A program made the translations under genes and the position numbers. From the NCBI RefSeq assembly GCF_016765615.1, contig NZ_JAESWA010000020.1, positions 62,001 through 126,000 on the forward strand: 64,000 bases of DNA. The letters are read 5' to 3'. Shown here piece after piece: positions 52,526 through 62,549 of the stretch (position 1 is its first letter; each line of letters starts with the position of its first letter). This DNA is from Clostridium paridis (lineage in GTDB: Bacteria; Bacillota; Clostridia; Clostridiales; Clostridiaceae). The notes below the pieces were generated by a model. That model worked only from the letters and a program-made list of their open reading frames with translations. It was not told the origin of the DNA and did no database searches.

Positions 52526-53434
52526 ATGAGTGATATTAACTTAGAAATACTTGTAACAGAAAAAAGAAATGAAAATACTAAGAAAATAGATTCAGTAACA
52601 ACATTAGAAATGCTTAAATTAATTAACGATGAAGACAAAACAGTCCCATTAGCAGTTGAAAAGGAATTAAATAAAATTTCAGATGCAGTTGATTTAATTT
52701 CGAGTAAGGTTAAGGAAGGCGGACGTTTTATTTACTGTGGTGCAGGAACTTCAGGACGTTTAGGCGTTTTAGATGCTTCAGAATGTTTACCAACCTATGG
52801 AGTCGGTGATGGCGTAATATTAGCACTAATTGCAGGTGGAAGAGATGCAATGTTTAAGGCTAAAGAGGGAGCAGAAGATTCTAAGGAACTTTGTGTAAAG
52901 GATTTAAGAGATGTTGAACTTACAGATAAAGATGTTTTAGTAGGAATTGCCGCATCGGGGAGAACTCCATATGTAATTGGAGGATTAGAATATGCAGGAA
53001 GCATAGGTGCTAGCACTATTTCGATTTCTTGCAATCCTAATTCACCAATGGCAAAGATATCTGATGTTTCAATAGCACCAGTGGTAGGTCCAGAAGTTGT
53101 AACTGGGTCAACTAGAATGAAGGCTGGTACAGCCCAAAAACTAGTATTAAATATGATATCAACAGGAGTAATGATTAAGATGGGAAAAGTTTATGGAAAT
53201 CTTATGGTTGATGTAAACCCATCTAATGAAAAGCTAGTAGAACGTGCTAAAAGAATAGTAATGCAAGCTACTGAAGTTGGTAGAGAAAAGGCGGAAGAAA
53301 TACTTCAAGAGACTAACTATAATGTTAAACTTTCAATCATGATGATTATTTCGAACTTAGAAAAAGAAAAAGCAGAAGAGCTATTATTACTAAATTCAGG
53401 CTACATAGCTAAAGCAGTAGAATCATTAAATTAA
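52526..53434 (+). CDS. murQ: N-acetylmuramic acid 6-phosphate etherase
   Basis: This 302-residue cytoplasmic SIS-domain lyase cleaves the lactyl ether of MurNAc-6-P to GlcNAc-6-P and D-lactate. It has [68 protein letters not shown] and [20 protein letters not shown] at 52517 lies inside the ribosome site GGGGGTGA; the ATG at 52526 is chosen. It is the first gene of the repressed operon. Confidence 0.97.
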   Translation: MSDINLEILVTEKRNENTKKIDSVTTLEMLKLINDEDKTVPLAVEKELNKISDAVDLISSKVKEGGRFIYCGAGTSGRLGVLDASECLPTYGVGDGVILALIAGGRDAMFKAKEGAEDSKELCVKDLRDVELTDKDVLVGIAASGRTPYVIGGLEYAGSIGASTISISCNPNSPMAKISDVSIAPVVGPEVVTGSTRMKAGTAQKLVLNMISTGVMIKMGKVYGNLMVDVNPSNEKLVERAKRIVMQATEVGREKAEEILQETNYNVKLSIMMIISNLEKEKAEELLLLNSGYIAKAVESLN

Positions 53435-53507
53435 AAAAAGGTTTTTGAATATAAGCAAGATTTATATTCAAAAACTTCAAAAACAATTAAAGAGGGGAGT
53501 GTAAAAA

Positions 53508-54935
53508 ATGACAAATTTAGAACTTGCAATGGAGATTCTAAAGAAAATAAACGGAAGTGGGAATGTAGATAGTTATGCAAATTGTATGACCAGATTAAGA
53601 ATTAAAGTTAAGAACCTTGAAAAGGTGGATTTTGATGGGTTGAAAAAAATTGATGGTGTTCTTGGAGTTATACAAAATGAAACTGTTCAAGTTGTAATCG
53701 GCCCAGGAAAAGTTAAAAAGGTAGCTGATGAATTTGGAAAACTGGTTGAAATGAAAGGTGGCACAGTGGAGGAATCATCTGATGTGGAACATGCTGCATT
53801 AAATGAAAACCTTGCCAAGGAAACTAAAGAAAAATATAAGAAAAAGCAAAATACAAAGGTGCATGAAATATTAAAAATAGTAGGAAATATATTTGTTCCA
53901 TTAATTCCAGGATTCGTTTCATCAGGATTAATTTTAGGTATTTCAAATGTTATAGCAAATATGGCTACAGCAGGAGTAATAGACAAAGGTGTTATTAATG
54001 CATCTTGGTTTATATTATTAAAAACTATTGGAGGACTATTATTTGGAGCTTTAGGAGTATTTACTGGTATAAATGCAGCTAAAGAATTTGGTGGAACTGG
54101 TGTAATTGGAGGAATTGCTGGTCTACTTATATATTCACCTGCATTAACTCAATTAAAAACCTTTAGTATATTCGGATTCAACTTACAAATTGCTACAGGT
54201 TTAGGCGGAGTATTAGGAGTTATTCTTGCAGCTTATATATTTAGTGTAATAGAAAAGTACTTAAGAAAGTATATACCAGATTCACTAGATTTGATGATAA
54301 CACCTTTAGTTACTATATTAGTAGGGTCATTTATAACAATCGCAATTATTATGCCTTTATCAGGATTTATTATGAATGCTATTACTTGGTTCCTTGTAGA
54401 TTTCTGCTTATATAAATTAGGTGCTCTTGGAGGATATATTTTAAGTGCAACTTTCTTACCACTTGTAACTGTTGGACTACATCAAGGATTAACTCCAGTT
54501 CATTTACAACTTATTGAAAAAGATGGATTTACAACATTACTTCCAGTATTAGCAATGGCAGGTGCTGGTCAAGTTGGTACAGCTATAGCTATCTATGTAA
54601 AAACTAAAGATAAGTCATTAAAGAATAGAATAGCAAGTGCTCTTCCAGTTGGATTTTTAGGTATTGGAGAACCATTAATATATGGAGTTTCTCTACCTCT
54701 AGGAAGACCATTTATATCAGCGTGTATAGGTGCAGGATTTGGTGGAGCTTGGTGTGCAATATATAAACTAGGAGCTATAGCAGTTGGACCTTCTGGACTA
54801 GCATTAATTCCTCTTGTTGCACAAAATAAATATTTAGCATATTTTATAGGTCTTTTGATCTCTTATGTAGCAGGTTTTATAATAACTTACTTCTGGGGAT
54901 TTAAAGAAGAGATGGTTGAAAGATTATATGACTAA
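53508..54935 (+). CDS. murP: PTS MurNAc-type EIIBC (MurP-like)
   Basis: This 475-residue PTS permease of the glucose/sucrose superfamily imports and phosphorylates MurNAc or MurNAc-GlcNAc. An N-terminal EIIB domain (Cys26 in YANCMTRLRI) precedes a linker and an EIIC domain with about ten helices (LGIGEPLIYGVSLPLGRPFISACIGAGFGG). No EIIA domain is present, so a shared EIIA-Glc protein must serve it. Substrate is inferred from murQ and mupG on either side. Confidence 0.93.
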   Translation: MTNLELAMEILKKINGSGNVDSYANCMTRLRIKVKNLEKVDFDGLKKIDGVLGVIQNETVQVVIGPGKVKKVADEFGKLVEMKGGTVEESSDVEHAALNENLAKETKEKYKKKQNTKVHEILKIVGNIFVPLIPGFVSSGLILGISNVIANMATAGVIDKGVINASWFILLKTIGGLLFGALGVFTGINAAKEFGGTGVIGGIAGLLIYSPALTQLKTFSIFGFNLQIATGLGGVLGVILAAYIFSVIEKYLRKYIPDSLDLMITPLVTILVGSFITIAIIMPLSGFIMNAITWFLVDFCLYKLGALGGYILSATFLPLVTVGLHQGLTPVHLQLIEKDGFTTLLPVLAMAGAGQVGTAIAIYVKTKDKSLKNRIASALPVGFLGIGEPLIYGVSLPLGRPFISACIGAGFGGAWCAIYKLGAIAVGPSGLALIPLVAQNKYLAYFIGLLISYVAGFIITYFWGFKEEMVERLYD

Positions 54936-54946
54936 TTAATAAAATG

Positions 54947-54979
54947 TAAGGATGAATGGAATTTAACTATTCATCCTTA
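54947..54979 (+). terminator. Intercistronic stem-loop between murP and mupG
   Basis: TAAGGATGAAT and ATTCATCCTTA pair perfectly across 11 bases and are followed only by TAAATTT, so partial termination or mRNA processing is likely. Confidence 0.5.
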
Positions 54980-55018
54980 TAAATTTATAGTTAAGATTTC
55001 AGAAATAGGAGGGTGGAT

Positions 55019-56086
55019 ATGCTTGGAATTTCTATATATTTAAGTGAAAATGAACAGGATAATATGAGAAGAATTGAAGATGCATCAAAATATGGGATAG
55101 ATAAAATTTTTACTTCACTACATATACCAGAGGATGGGAATAAGGAGGAACAACCAGATTTATTTAAACGGTTATGTGAATATGCAAAGAAGCATTCTAT
55201 GGAGGTATATGGGGATTTCGGACCAGATAGTTTTAAAAGAATGGGATTAGATATTAATGATATTAAAGGCATATATGATATTGGCATAAGCGGAATAAGA
55301 ATAGATTATGGATATGATGATGAGATAATTGCTGAAATATCTAAAGGTATTAGAATTTTCTTGAATGCTAGTACATTAACAAGAGAGCAGATAGTAAATT
55401 TAAAAGAATTAGGAGCAAATTTTAATAATATTGAAGCTTGGCATAACTTTTATCCTAGACCAGAAACTGGGCTTGATAAGGTGTACTTTATTGAGAAGAA
55501 TAAAATGATTAAAAGTTTTGGAATAAAAGTATCAGCTTACGTGGTAGGAGATAAGATTAAAAGAGGCCCACTATTTTTAGGACTACCAACCCTTGAAAGC
55601 CATAGATATGAGAGTACATATAATAGTGCAGTTGAACTTTTATATGAGTATGATGTAGATGATGTGTATATAGGAGATATAGAAGCATGTACAGAAACCC
55701 TAGAAAGAATGGCATATCTTAAAGACAATATAATCGTTCTAAGATATAAGAAAGAATTCGGCGCTGAGAGATATAAGGAATTACTAAATAAAACTTATAC
55801 AAGTAGGGGAGACGAATCAAGAGATGTAATTAGGGCAGAAGAGTCTAGAGGTTATGCAGGAAGCAATAGTACAATAATAAAAAAAGAAAATACTATTGAA
55901 AGATATAAAGGAAGTATAACAATAGATAATGAAGGTTATAAAAGGTATATGGGAGAACTGCAGATAACTAAAGATGATTTAAGTGCCAATGAAAATGTAA
56001 ATGTCCTAGGAAAAATAATAAATGAGGATAAAAATCTTATTAACTTTATAAAAGGGCGAGTAAGATTTAAATTAATAGAAGCTTAA
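55019..56086 (+). CDS. mupG: 6-phospho-N-acetylmuramidase (MupG, DUF871 family)
   Basis: This 355-residue enzyme has a TIM-barrel N-terminal domain (LGISIYLSENEQDNMRRIEDA; DFGPDSFKRMG; GIRIDYGYDDE; NFYPRPETGL) and a small C-terminal beta domain (about 240-355). The family founder from S. aureus splits MurNAc-6P-GlcNAc taken up by MurP. The gene order murR-murQ-murP-mupG supports this role. A GTG at 55013 overlaps the AGGAGGG site, so the ATG at 55019 is chosen. Confidence 0.93.
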   Translation: MLGISIYLSENEQDNMRRIEDASKYGIDKIFTSLHIPEDGNKEEQPDLFKRLCEYAKKHSMEVYGDFGPDSFKRMGLDINDIKGIYDIGISGIRIDYGYDDEIIAEISKGIRIFLNASTLTREQIVNLKELGANFNNIEAWHNFYPRPETGLDKVYFIEKNKMIKSFGIKVSAYVVGDKIKRGPLFLGLPTLESHRYESTYNSAVELLYEYDVDDVYIGDIEACTETLERMAYLKDNIIVLRYKKEFGAERYKELLNKTYTSRGDESRDVIRAEESRGYAGSNSTIIKKENTIERYKGSITIDNEGYKRYMGELQITKDDLSANENVNVLGKIINEDKNLINFIKGRVRFKLIEA

Positions 56087-56090
56087 CTAT

Positions 56091-56149
56091 AAAAAATGCA
56101 TTCGTTTTTATGACTAATCATATAAGTGGATGTGTTTTTTATTTTTTTA
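56091..56149 (+). terminator. Intrinsic terminator after mupG
   Basis: AAAAAATGCATTC pairs with GGATGTGTTTTTT (several G-U pairs) across 24 bases and is followed by ATTTTTTTAT. Confidence 0.6.
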
Positions 56150-56155
56150 TAATTG

Positions 56156-56208
56156 TTGACTAATAAGTTTTAAACATATAAAATATTAATTATACGAACA
56201 GGTGTTCA
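56156..56208 (+). promoter_or_regulatory. uvrA promoter with LexA (SOS) box
   Basis: TTGACT (56156-56161), 17 bases, TAAAAT (56179-56184), then CGAACAGGTGTTCA at 56195-56208, a near-perfect LexA box (CGAACRNRYGTTYC). Promoter hexamers, spacing and box position all mirror uvrB. Confidence 0.85.
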
Positions 56209-56282
56209 TATTCAGATGAATTGAATTACATAATGACTTTAGGCAAGAATACAAAAAGATAGATATATTTCAGGAGGAAAAA

Positions 56283-59105
56283 ATGAAAGACAAGATAATT
56301 ATAAAAGGAGCAAAGGTACATAACTTAAAGAATGTAAATTTAGAGATACCTAGAGATAAATTAGTTGTTTTTACTGGGCTTTCAGGTTCTGGAAAGTCAT
56401 CTTTAGCCTTTGATACTCTTTATGCGGAGGGACAAAGAAGATATGTAGAATCATTATCTGCATATGCAAGGCAATTTTTAGGCCAAATGAATAAACCGGA
56501 TGTAGAATATATTGAAGGGTTATCACCAGCAATTTCTATAGATCAGAAAACTACCTCCAAGAATCCTAGATCAACTGTAGGAACAGTTACAGAGATTTAT
56601 GACTATTTAAGACTGCTATATGCTAGAGTTGGAGTACCTCATTGTCCTAAATGTGGTAAGGAAATATCTCAGCAAACAGTAGATCAGATAGTTGATAGGG
56701 TAATAGCATTAGGAGAAAAAACTAAAATTCAAGTATTAGCTCCTTTAGTTAGAGGAAGAAAAGGAACTCACGAGAAAGTATTAGAACTCATTAAAAAGAA
56801 TGGATTTGTTAGAGCAAGAATAGATGGTAACATTTATGACTTAACAGAAGAAGAAGTAAAGCTTGAGAAGAATATAAAGCATAGCATTGAGGCTGTAGTT
56901 GATAGACTAGTTATAAAAGATGACATTGAGAGAAGATTAACTGATTCTTTGGAAATGGCACTTAAACTAGGAGATGGTCTTGTTCTTATAAATATGGTGG
57001 GTGGAGAAGATATATTATTCTCTGAGAAATTCGTTTGTCCAGATTGTGGAATAAGTATAGATGAATTAGAGCCAAGATTATTTTCATTTAATACTCCTTT
57101 TGGAAAATGTGATTATTGTGATGGGTTAGGAACATTATTAGAGATAGATGAGAACTTAGTTATTCCAGATAAGTCATTATCAATAATGCAGGGAGCTATA
57201 GCATCTTGGGGAGAAGGAAGATTAAAAGAGGATGCTTGGACTTTTGCAGTTTTAAAAGCATTAAGTGAAAAATATGATTTTAGTCTTAATACTCCAATAA
57301 AGGATTTGCCTAAGAATATTGTCGACCTTCTGCTTTATGGAACAAAAGGCGAAAGATTAAAAGTGGAATATGTTAAGGATGGAGTTAAAGGAATATATTC
57401 TCATAGTTTTGATGGTGAAATAACTTCTTTAAAGAGAAGGTATATGGAAACAAACTCTGACTTAATAAAAGGCGAAATAGAAAAATATATGAGCAATAAT
57501 CATTGTCCTAAATGTAAAGGGGCAAGACTTAAGCCAGAAGCATTAGCAGTTACTGTTGGAGATAAAAATATAAATGAATTTACAAAGTTATCAGTTAAAG
57601 ATGAGTTAGTGTATATTGACTCAATAGAATTATCAGAAAAGAATAAGGTTATTTCTGCACAAATTCTTAAGGAAATCAAAAGTAGATTACAATTCCTTAA
57701 AGATGTTGGCTTAGATTATCTAGATCTAGCTAGAAATTCAGGAACCCTATCGGGGGGAGAAGCACAGAGAATAAGACTTGCTACTCAGATTGGATCTTAT
57801 TTAATGGGAGTTTTATATATTCTAGATGAACCAAGTATAGGACTTCATCAAAGAGATAATGATAAATTAATCTCAACCTTAAAGAATTTAAGAGATGTTG
57901 GAAATACAGTAATAGTTGTAGAGCATGATGAAGATACTATTAAAGAAGCAGATTTTATAGTGGATATAGGTCCAGGAGCAGGAGAACATGGAGGAAATAT
58001 AGTTGCAGCAGGACCTCTTAGTGTAATTGAGACTTCAAAAGAATCAATTACTGGACAATATCTTAGAGGTGAAAAGAAGATTGAGGTTCCAAAAGAAAGA
58101 AGAAAAGGTAATGGTAATTTTATAACTGTTAAGGGAGCAAAAGAAAATAATCTTAAGAATGTTAATGCCAAATTCCCACTTGGTGCATTAACTATGGTTA
58201 CAGGGGTATCAGGTTCAGGGAAAAGTACATTAGTTAATGAAATTTTATACAAAGGTTTATATAAGACAATTAATAGATCTAACATAGTACCTGGAGAGCA
58301 TAAAGAAATACTTGGACATGAAGCAATTGATAAGATTATTGATATAGATCAAAGTCCTATAGGTAGAACTCCACGTTCAAACCCAGCTACTTACACAGGA
58401 GTTTTTGATATAATCCGTGAGCTATTTGCACAAACAACGGAATCAAAAATGAAGGGATATAAGGCAGGTAGATTCTCCTTTAATGTTAAAGGTGGAAGAT
58501 GTGAAGCTTGTTCCGGTGATGGAATAATAAAGATAGAGATGCAATTCCTTTCAGATGTATATGTTCCATGTGAAGTATGTAAAGGGAAAAGATATAATAG
58601 AGAAACTTTAGAGGTAAAATATAAGGGCAAAAATATAGATGATGTTTTAAATATGACTGTAGAAGAAGCATTAAAGTATTTCGAAAATTTACCTAGAATA
58701 AAAAACAAACTTCAAACTTTACATGATGTAGGATTAGGGTATATCAGATTAGGGCAGCCTTCTACGCAACTTTCTGGAGGAGAAGCACAAAGAATTAAAC
58801 TTGCTTACGAGCTTTCAAAGAGAAGTACAGGAAAAACTCTTTATATTCTTGATGAGCCTACAACAGGATTACACATAGATGATGTTAGTAAGCTAGTGGA
58901 GATACTTCAAAGATTAGTTGAGGCAGGAAATTCTGTGGTTGTAATTGAACATAATCTTGATATGATTAAGTGTGCAGATTACATTATAGACTTAGGACCA
59001 GAAGGCGGAGATGGCGGAGGTACAATAATTGCAACAGGTACGCCAGAACAAATAGTGAAGGTGGAAGAGTCTTACACTGGTAAGTATTTGAAAAAGTATC
59101 TATAA
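56283..59105 (+). CDS. uvrA: Excinuclease ABC subunit A
   Basis: This 940-residue damage-recognition ATPase of nucleotide excision repair has two ABC modules with Walker [10 protein letters not shown] (near 32) and GVSGSGKST (near 640). Signatures are [17 protein letters not shown] and [17 protein letters not shown]. Zinc-finger Cys pairs are visible (CPKCGK, CPDCG/CDYCDG, CPKCKG and [18 protein letters not shown]). Length is standard. CAGGAGG precedes the ATG. It is a single gene between two terminators, under LexA control. Confidence 0.98.
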   Translation: MKDKIIIKGAKVHNLKNVNLEIPRDKLVVFTGLSGSGKSSLAFDTLYAEGQRRYVESLSAYARQFLGQMNKPDVEYIEGLSPAISIDQKTTSKNPRSTVGTVTEIYDYLRLLYARVGVPHCPKCGKEISQQTVDQIVDRVIALGEKTKIQVLAPLVRGRKGTHEKVLELIKKNGFVRARIDGNIYDLTEEEVKLEKNIKHSIEAVVDRLVIKDDIERRLTDSLEMALKLGDGLVLINMVGGEDILFSEKFVCPDCGISIDELEPRLFSFNTPFGKCDYCDGLGTLLEIDENLVIPDKSLSIMQGAIASWGEGRLKEDAWTFAVLKALSEKYDFSLNTPIKDLPKNIVDLLLYGTKGERLKVEYVKDGVKGIYSHSFDGEITSLKRRYMETNSDLIKGEIEKYMSNNHCPKCKGARLKPEALAVTVGDKNINEFTKLSVKDELVYIDSIELSEKNKVISAQILKEIKSRLQFLKDVGLDYLDLARNSGTLSGGEAQRIRLATQIGSYLMGVLYILDEPSIGLHQRDNDKLISTLKNLRDVGNTVIVVEHDEDTIKEADFIVDIGPGAGEHGGNIVAAGPLSVIETSKESITGQYLRGEKKIEVPKERRKGNGNFITVKGAKENNLKNVNAKFPLGALTMVTGVSGSGKSTLVNEILYKGLYKTINRSNIVPGEHKEILGHEAIDKIIDIDQSPIGRTPRSNPATYTGVFDIIRELFAQTTESKMKGYKAGRFSFNVKGGRCEACSGDGIIKIEMQFLSDVYVPCEVCKGKRYNRETLEVKYKGKNIDDVLNMTVEEALKYFENLPRIKNKLQTLHDVGLGYIRLGQPSTQLSGGEAQRIKLAYELSKRSTGKTLYILDEPTTGLHIDDVSKLVEILQRLVEAGNSVVVIEHNLDMIKCADYIIDLGPEGGDGGGTIIATGTPEQIVKVEESYTGKYLKKYL

Positions 59106-59155
59106 GTAATGAAAGATTTATTATTTAAGAATATAGAATTTTAATGAAATACATC

Positions 59156-59217
59156 AATAAGGGTATCCTATTTATATGTAATATACCGAAATAATTAGGA
59201 TATCCTTATTTTCTTTA
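59156..59217 (+). terminator. Intrinsic terminator after uvrA
   Basis: AATAAGGGTATCCTA pairs with TAGGATATCCTTATT (one G-U pair) across 25 bases and is followed by TTCTTT. The rest of the gap to 59395 is AT-rich, with TATAAT at 59272-59277 as a possible -10. Confidence 0.7.
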
Positions 59218-59395
59218 GATTAATTTAATAAATAAATCATTCATTCTACAATGTTAGGGCAATTTTTAGTGTATAATCATAAATATAATCATAAAAATGT
59301 TTTAAAATCAATAATTAAGAAATATTAATAGATTATATAATAATTTTTAAGTTTCTCATTATATAACATTGAAGTAATTAAATAGGGGTGAGTAC

Positions 59396-59839
59396 ATGAA
59401 TTTTCAAAAACTGATAGCGGGGGCCTTCGCAATTTTATTTATTATAATATTATATATTATTATTTATTACGCATTGAAAATTATGAATAAAGATATAAGA
59501 GGTGGAAATAAAAGACGAGGTACTTCAAAAAAAGGACAAAAATCTTATGGAATAGAAGTAGAGTCATCAGGAGATAATCCAAATTTAAAGCAAGGGACTC
59601 TTATTCATATTAGAGACACAGTTTCTATAGGTAGAAGAGACGATAATTCAATAGTTTTGACAGATTCATTTGTATCAGGATATCATGCAAAGTTATTTGT
59701 AAGAAATAATAATTTTTATGTAGAGGATTTGGGAAGTACAAATGGTACTTTCTTAAATGATTCAAGGATTGATGGCAGAGCAAAGCTAAATGTAAATGAT
59801 GAATTAAAAATAGGATCTGTAGTTTTCAGGGTTATTTAA
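59396..59839 (+). CDS. FHA-domain membrane protein
   Basis: This 147-residue protein has one N-terminal membrane helix (residues 8-29), a basic linker (RGGNKRRGTSKKGQK), and a cytoplasmic forkhead-associated domain (about 68-147: SIGRRDDNSIVLTDSFVSGYHAKL, LGSTNGTFLND). FHA domains bind phosphothreonine. Beside an FtsW/RodA glycosyltransferase and a transpeptidase, it probably ties cell-wall synthesis to a PASTA-type Ser/Thr kinase (inference; no kinase gene is in the window). Spacing of 13 bases to the next gene indicates an operon. Confidence 0.9.
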   Translation: MNFQKLIAGAFAILFIIILYIIIYYALKIMNKDIRGGNKRRGTSKKGQKSYGIEVESSGDNPNLKQGTLIHIRDTVSIGRRDDNSIVLTDSFVSGYHAKLFVRNNNFYVEDLGSTNGTFLNDSRIDGRAKLNVNDELKIGSVVFRVI

Positions 59840-59852
59840 TTGAGGTGAGTAA

Positions 59853-61073
59853 ATGAATACAGTAAGAGATGAAAGAAAATTACTATTTATGACATACTTT
59901 TTGACAATAGCTCTTTTTGGTGATTTGGCACTATTAAAAGATCCTATTGATATAGGGGCACTTATTATGGGAGGAATAGTATTATTACTTATAGCATATG
60001 CACATTTTGTTGTAAGAAAGTTTTTCCCAGATGGAGATAAGTTTTTATTGATATTCTCAGTGATATTATCAGTAATTGGTATAGCTGTACTATATAGGCT
60101 GAATACTGAAACAGCTATAAAACAAGTTATATGGTTTGTATTGGGTATAACTTCTTTTGTATTAATCACAGTTTTATTACCTGACTTTAAGCGCTTTTAT
60201 AAATATAAGTACTATTATTTGGGTGCAGTAGCAGTTTTTATGCCTATGGCTTTATTAATAGGAAAGGTACAGTATGGGGCAAAGAACTGGGTAATAATTG
60301 GACCAATAAGTATACAGCCATCAGAGATTGGAAAGATCTTCTTAATTCTATACTTAGGAGCATCTCTAAAGGATTATGTAGATAAGAAAAACTTAATAGG
60401 AGATGCCAAACAATTAATAGAGCCGGCACTTGTTAGTATGGCATCTATTGGCTGTATGGTGCTTCAAAGAGATTTAGGTTCTGCACTCTTGTTTTTTGGA
60501 ATCACAGTAACGATGCTTTATGTAGCATCATCAAAAGTTAAGTATGTGTTAATATGTCTAGTACTATTTGCAGCAGGAGCAGTAGCATCATATTATTTGT
60601 TTGGGCATGTAAGAGAAAGAGTTATTATATGGCAGAATATATGGCAATACGCCAATGATGAAAGTTATCAAATAGTTCAAGGGCTATTTTCTATTTCTTC
60701 AGGCGGAATGTTTGGTACAGGGCTTGGACAAGGCTATCCATCATTTGTTCCAGTAAATACTTCTGACTACATTTTTGCAATTATTTGTGAAGAATTTGGA
60801 ATGGTTTTTGGTATAGGAATATTAATAATATATTTCTTATTATTTTATAGAGGAATGAGAGCGGCTATTAAAGTAGAAGATAGATTCTCTCAACTAGCAG
60901 CAGTAGGATTTTCCGCAATGATAGCATCCCAAGTATTAGTTATAATTGGAGGAGTATTCGCAGTTATTCCCCTTACAGGAATAACCCTTCCGCTTATAAG
61001 TGCTGGAGGAAGTTCAATGCTTACAATTTTCTTGGCATTAGGAATGCTTCAGAAAATATCAGAGGAGGGTTAA
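59853..61073 (+). CDS. SEDS-family peptidoglycan glycosyltransferase (FtsW/RodA/SpoVE)
   Basis: This 406-residue membrane protein with about ten helices polymerises lipid II into glycan. Family motifs are NWVIIGPISIQPSEIGKI, the DLGSALLFFG stretch, GGMFGTGLGQGYPSFVPVNTSDYIFAIICEEFG and the C-terminal GGVFAVIPLTGITLPLISAGGSSML. Whether it serves division, elongation or sporulation cannot be told. It is four bases from the class B PBP gene, the usual SEDS-PBP pairing. Confidence 0.93.
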   Translation: MNTVRDERKLLFMTYFLTIALFGDLALLKDPIDIGALIMGGIVLLLIAYAHFVVRKFFPDGDKFLLIFSVILSVIGIAVLYRLNTETAIKQVIWFVLGITSFVLITVLLPDFKRFYKYKYYYLGAVAVFMPMALLIGKVQYGAKNWVIIGPISIQPSEIGKIFLILYLGASLKDYVDKKNLIGDAKQLIEPALVSMASIGCMVLQRDLGSALLFFGITVTMLYVASSKVKYVLICLVLFAAGAVASYYLFGHVRERVIIWQNIWQYANDESYQIVQGLFSISSGGMFGTGLGQGYPSFVPVNTSDYIFAIICEEFGMVFGIGILIIYFLLFYRGMRAAIKVEDRFSQLAAVGFSAMIASQVLVIIGGVFAVIPLTGITLPLISAGGSSMLTIFLALGMLQKISEEG

Positions 61074-61076
61074 AGG

Positions 61077-62540
61077 ATGAAGGATACACAAGCAAGTATA
61101 AAAAAAGTAATGATAGTGTTCGCTTTCTTACTTTTAGCCTTAATAACATATATTGCATACTTTCAGGCATTTAAGGCACCTGCAATAGCTGAGAAACCTG
61201 AAAATCAGAGATTATGGGCGGAAAGAAATAAGGTTCTAAGAGGGACCATTTATGATAGAAATATGACAGCTCTTACTGAAAGTAAGAAGACCGGAACATT
61301 AACTCAAGAAAGAAAGTATGTATATGGATCTTTATATTCACATGTTTTAGGATATTCAAACGAGAAATATGGGTTAAGCGGGTTAGAATATTTATATGAC
61401 AAAGATTTAAGAAGTTACGATAAAATATCAGCGTCAATTAATAGTGTATTAAATAAACTAAACATTAAGGAAGTATTTAACAATCGAACTAGTCAAGGTG
61501 AAGAGGCAATAGGAAATTCGCTAGTTACTAGTTTAGATACAAATATTCAAACGACAGCATGGCAAGCATTAGGAAATCGTAAAGGAGCAGTTGTTGTACT
61601 AGATCCAAAAACAGGGGAAATAGTTGCATCAGTTTCTAATCCTGCTTTTGATCCTAATAATCTAGATAAAGCAATGCAAACTGCAAATTCGGGAGCTAGT
61701 TCAGGTTTCCCACTAATAAACAGAGCAGTTTCAGGAATGTATGCGCCAGGTTCCACATTTAAGATAGTAACTTTAACATCAGCACTGGAGAACATACCAG
61801 GAGTTACAAGTAGAACATTCCAAGATAATGGGAAAATAGATTTCCCAGATGGAAGCAAGCTTTGGAACTTAAACCATAATGTTTATGGTTCACTTTCATT
61901 AAAAACAGCTTTAGCGTATTCATCAAACGTAGTATTTGGAACACTAGCTATGGAATTAGGAAATGATAAGCTTAAGAAAACTGCTGAGGATTTTGGATTT
62001 AATAAATCATTGCCTTCAGATGGAATTGCATTTAATAAAAGTGCTTTTCCAACATTGAATTCTAGTGAAAAAGGAAGCATAGCACAAACTGGTATAGGGC
62101 AAAGTTCAATTTTAGCATCTCCGCTTCAAATGGCTTTAGTCGTTTCAGCTGTTGCAAATAATGGGATTATGATGGAACCTAAATTAGTAAATAAAGTTGT
62201 AGATAAGAATGGAAAAACAGTGAGAGAAATTCAGAGTAAACAAATTGCAAATCCTATATCAAGTGGGGACGATGCAATTATAAAAGATTATATGAAGAGC
62301 CTAGTAGATGGAAGAATTAATAGAGACTGGGGTGTTTTCAAGGGTTTAAATGCTGCTGGTAAAACAGGAACAGCGGAAACAAGTGATGCAAATGCAGACC
62401 CACATTCATGGTTTATCGGGTTTGCGCCTGTAGATAATCCAAAGTATGCAATAGCAGTAATTGTAGAAAATGGAGGAGCAGGTGGTGGAGTTGCTGCACA
62501 AATAGCAGGTTCAGTATTGAAAGCTTCGCTAGGACAATAA
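61077..62540 (+). CDS. Class B penicillin-binding protein (PbpA-type transpeptidase)
   Basis: This 487-residue protein is anchored by a helix near residues 9-31, followed by a dimerisation region and a transpeptidase domain. The active Ser226 is in GSTFK, the SxN motif is S282-S-N284, and KTG is at 429-431. It cross-links glycan made by the preceding SEDS protein. GAGGAGGG overlaps the end of that gene. It resembles mycobacterial PbpA in size and gene order (FHA-rodA-pbpA). Confidence 0.95.
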   Translation: MKDTQASIKKVMIVFAFLLLALITYIAYFQAFKAPAIAEKPENQRLWAERNKVLRGTIYDRNMTALTESKKTGTLTQERKYVYGSLYSHVLGYSNEKYGLSGLEYLYDKDLRSYDKISASINSVLNKLNIKEVFNNRTSQGEEAIGNSLVTSLDTNIQTTAWQALGNRKGAVVVLDPKTGEIVASVSNPAFDPNNLDKAMQTANSGASSGFPLINRAVSGMYAPGSTFKIVTLTSALENIPGVTSRTFQDNGKIDFPDGSKLWNLNHNVYGSLSLKTALAYSSNVVFGTLAMELGNDKLKKTAEDFGFNKSLPSDGIAFNKSAFPTLNSSEKGSIAQTGIGQSSILASPLQMALVVSAVANNGIMMEPKLVNKVVDKNGKTVREIQSKQIANPISSGDDAIIKDYMKSLVDGRINRDWGVFKGLNAAGKTGTAETSDANADPHSWFIGFAPVDNPKYAIAVIVENGGAGGGVAAQIAGSVLKASLGQ

Positions 62541-62549
62541 ACGGAAGAG

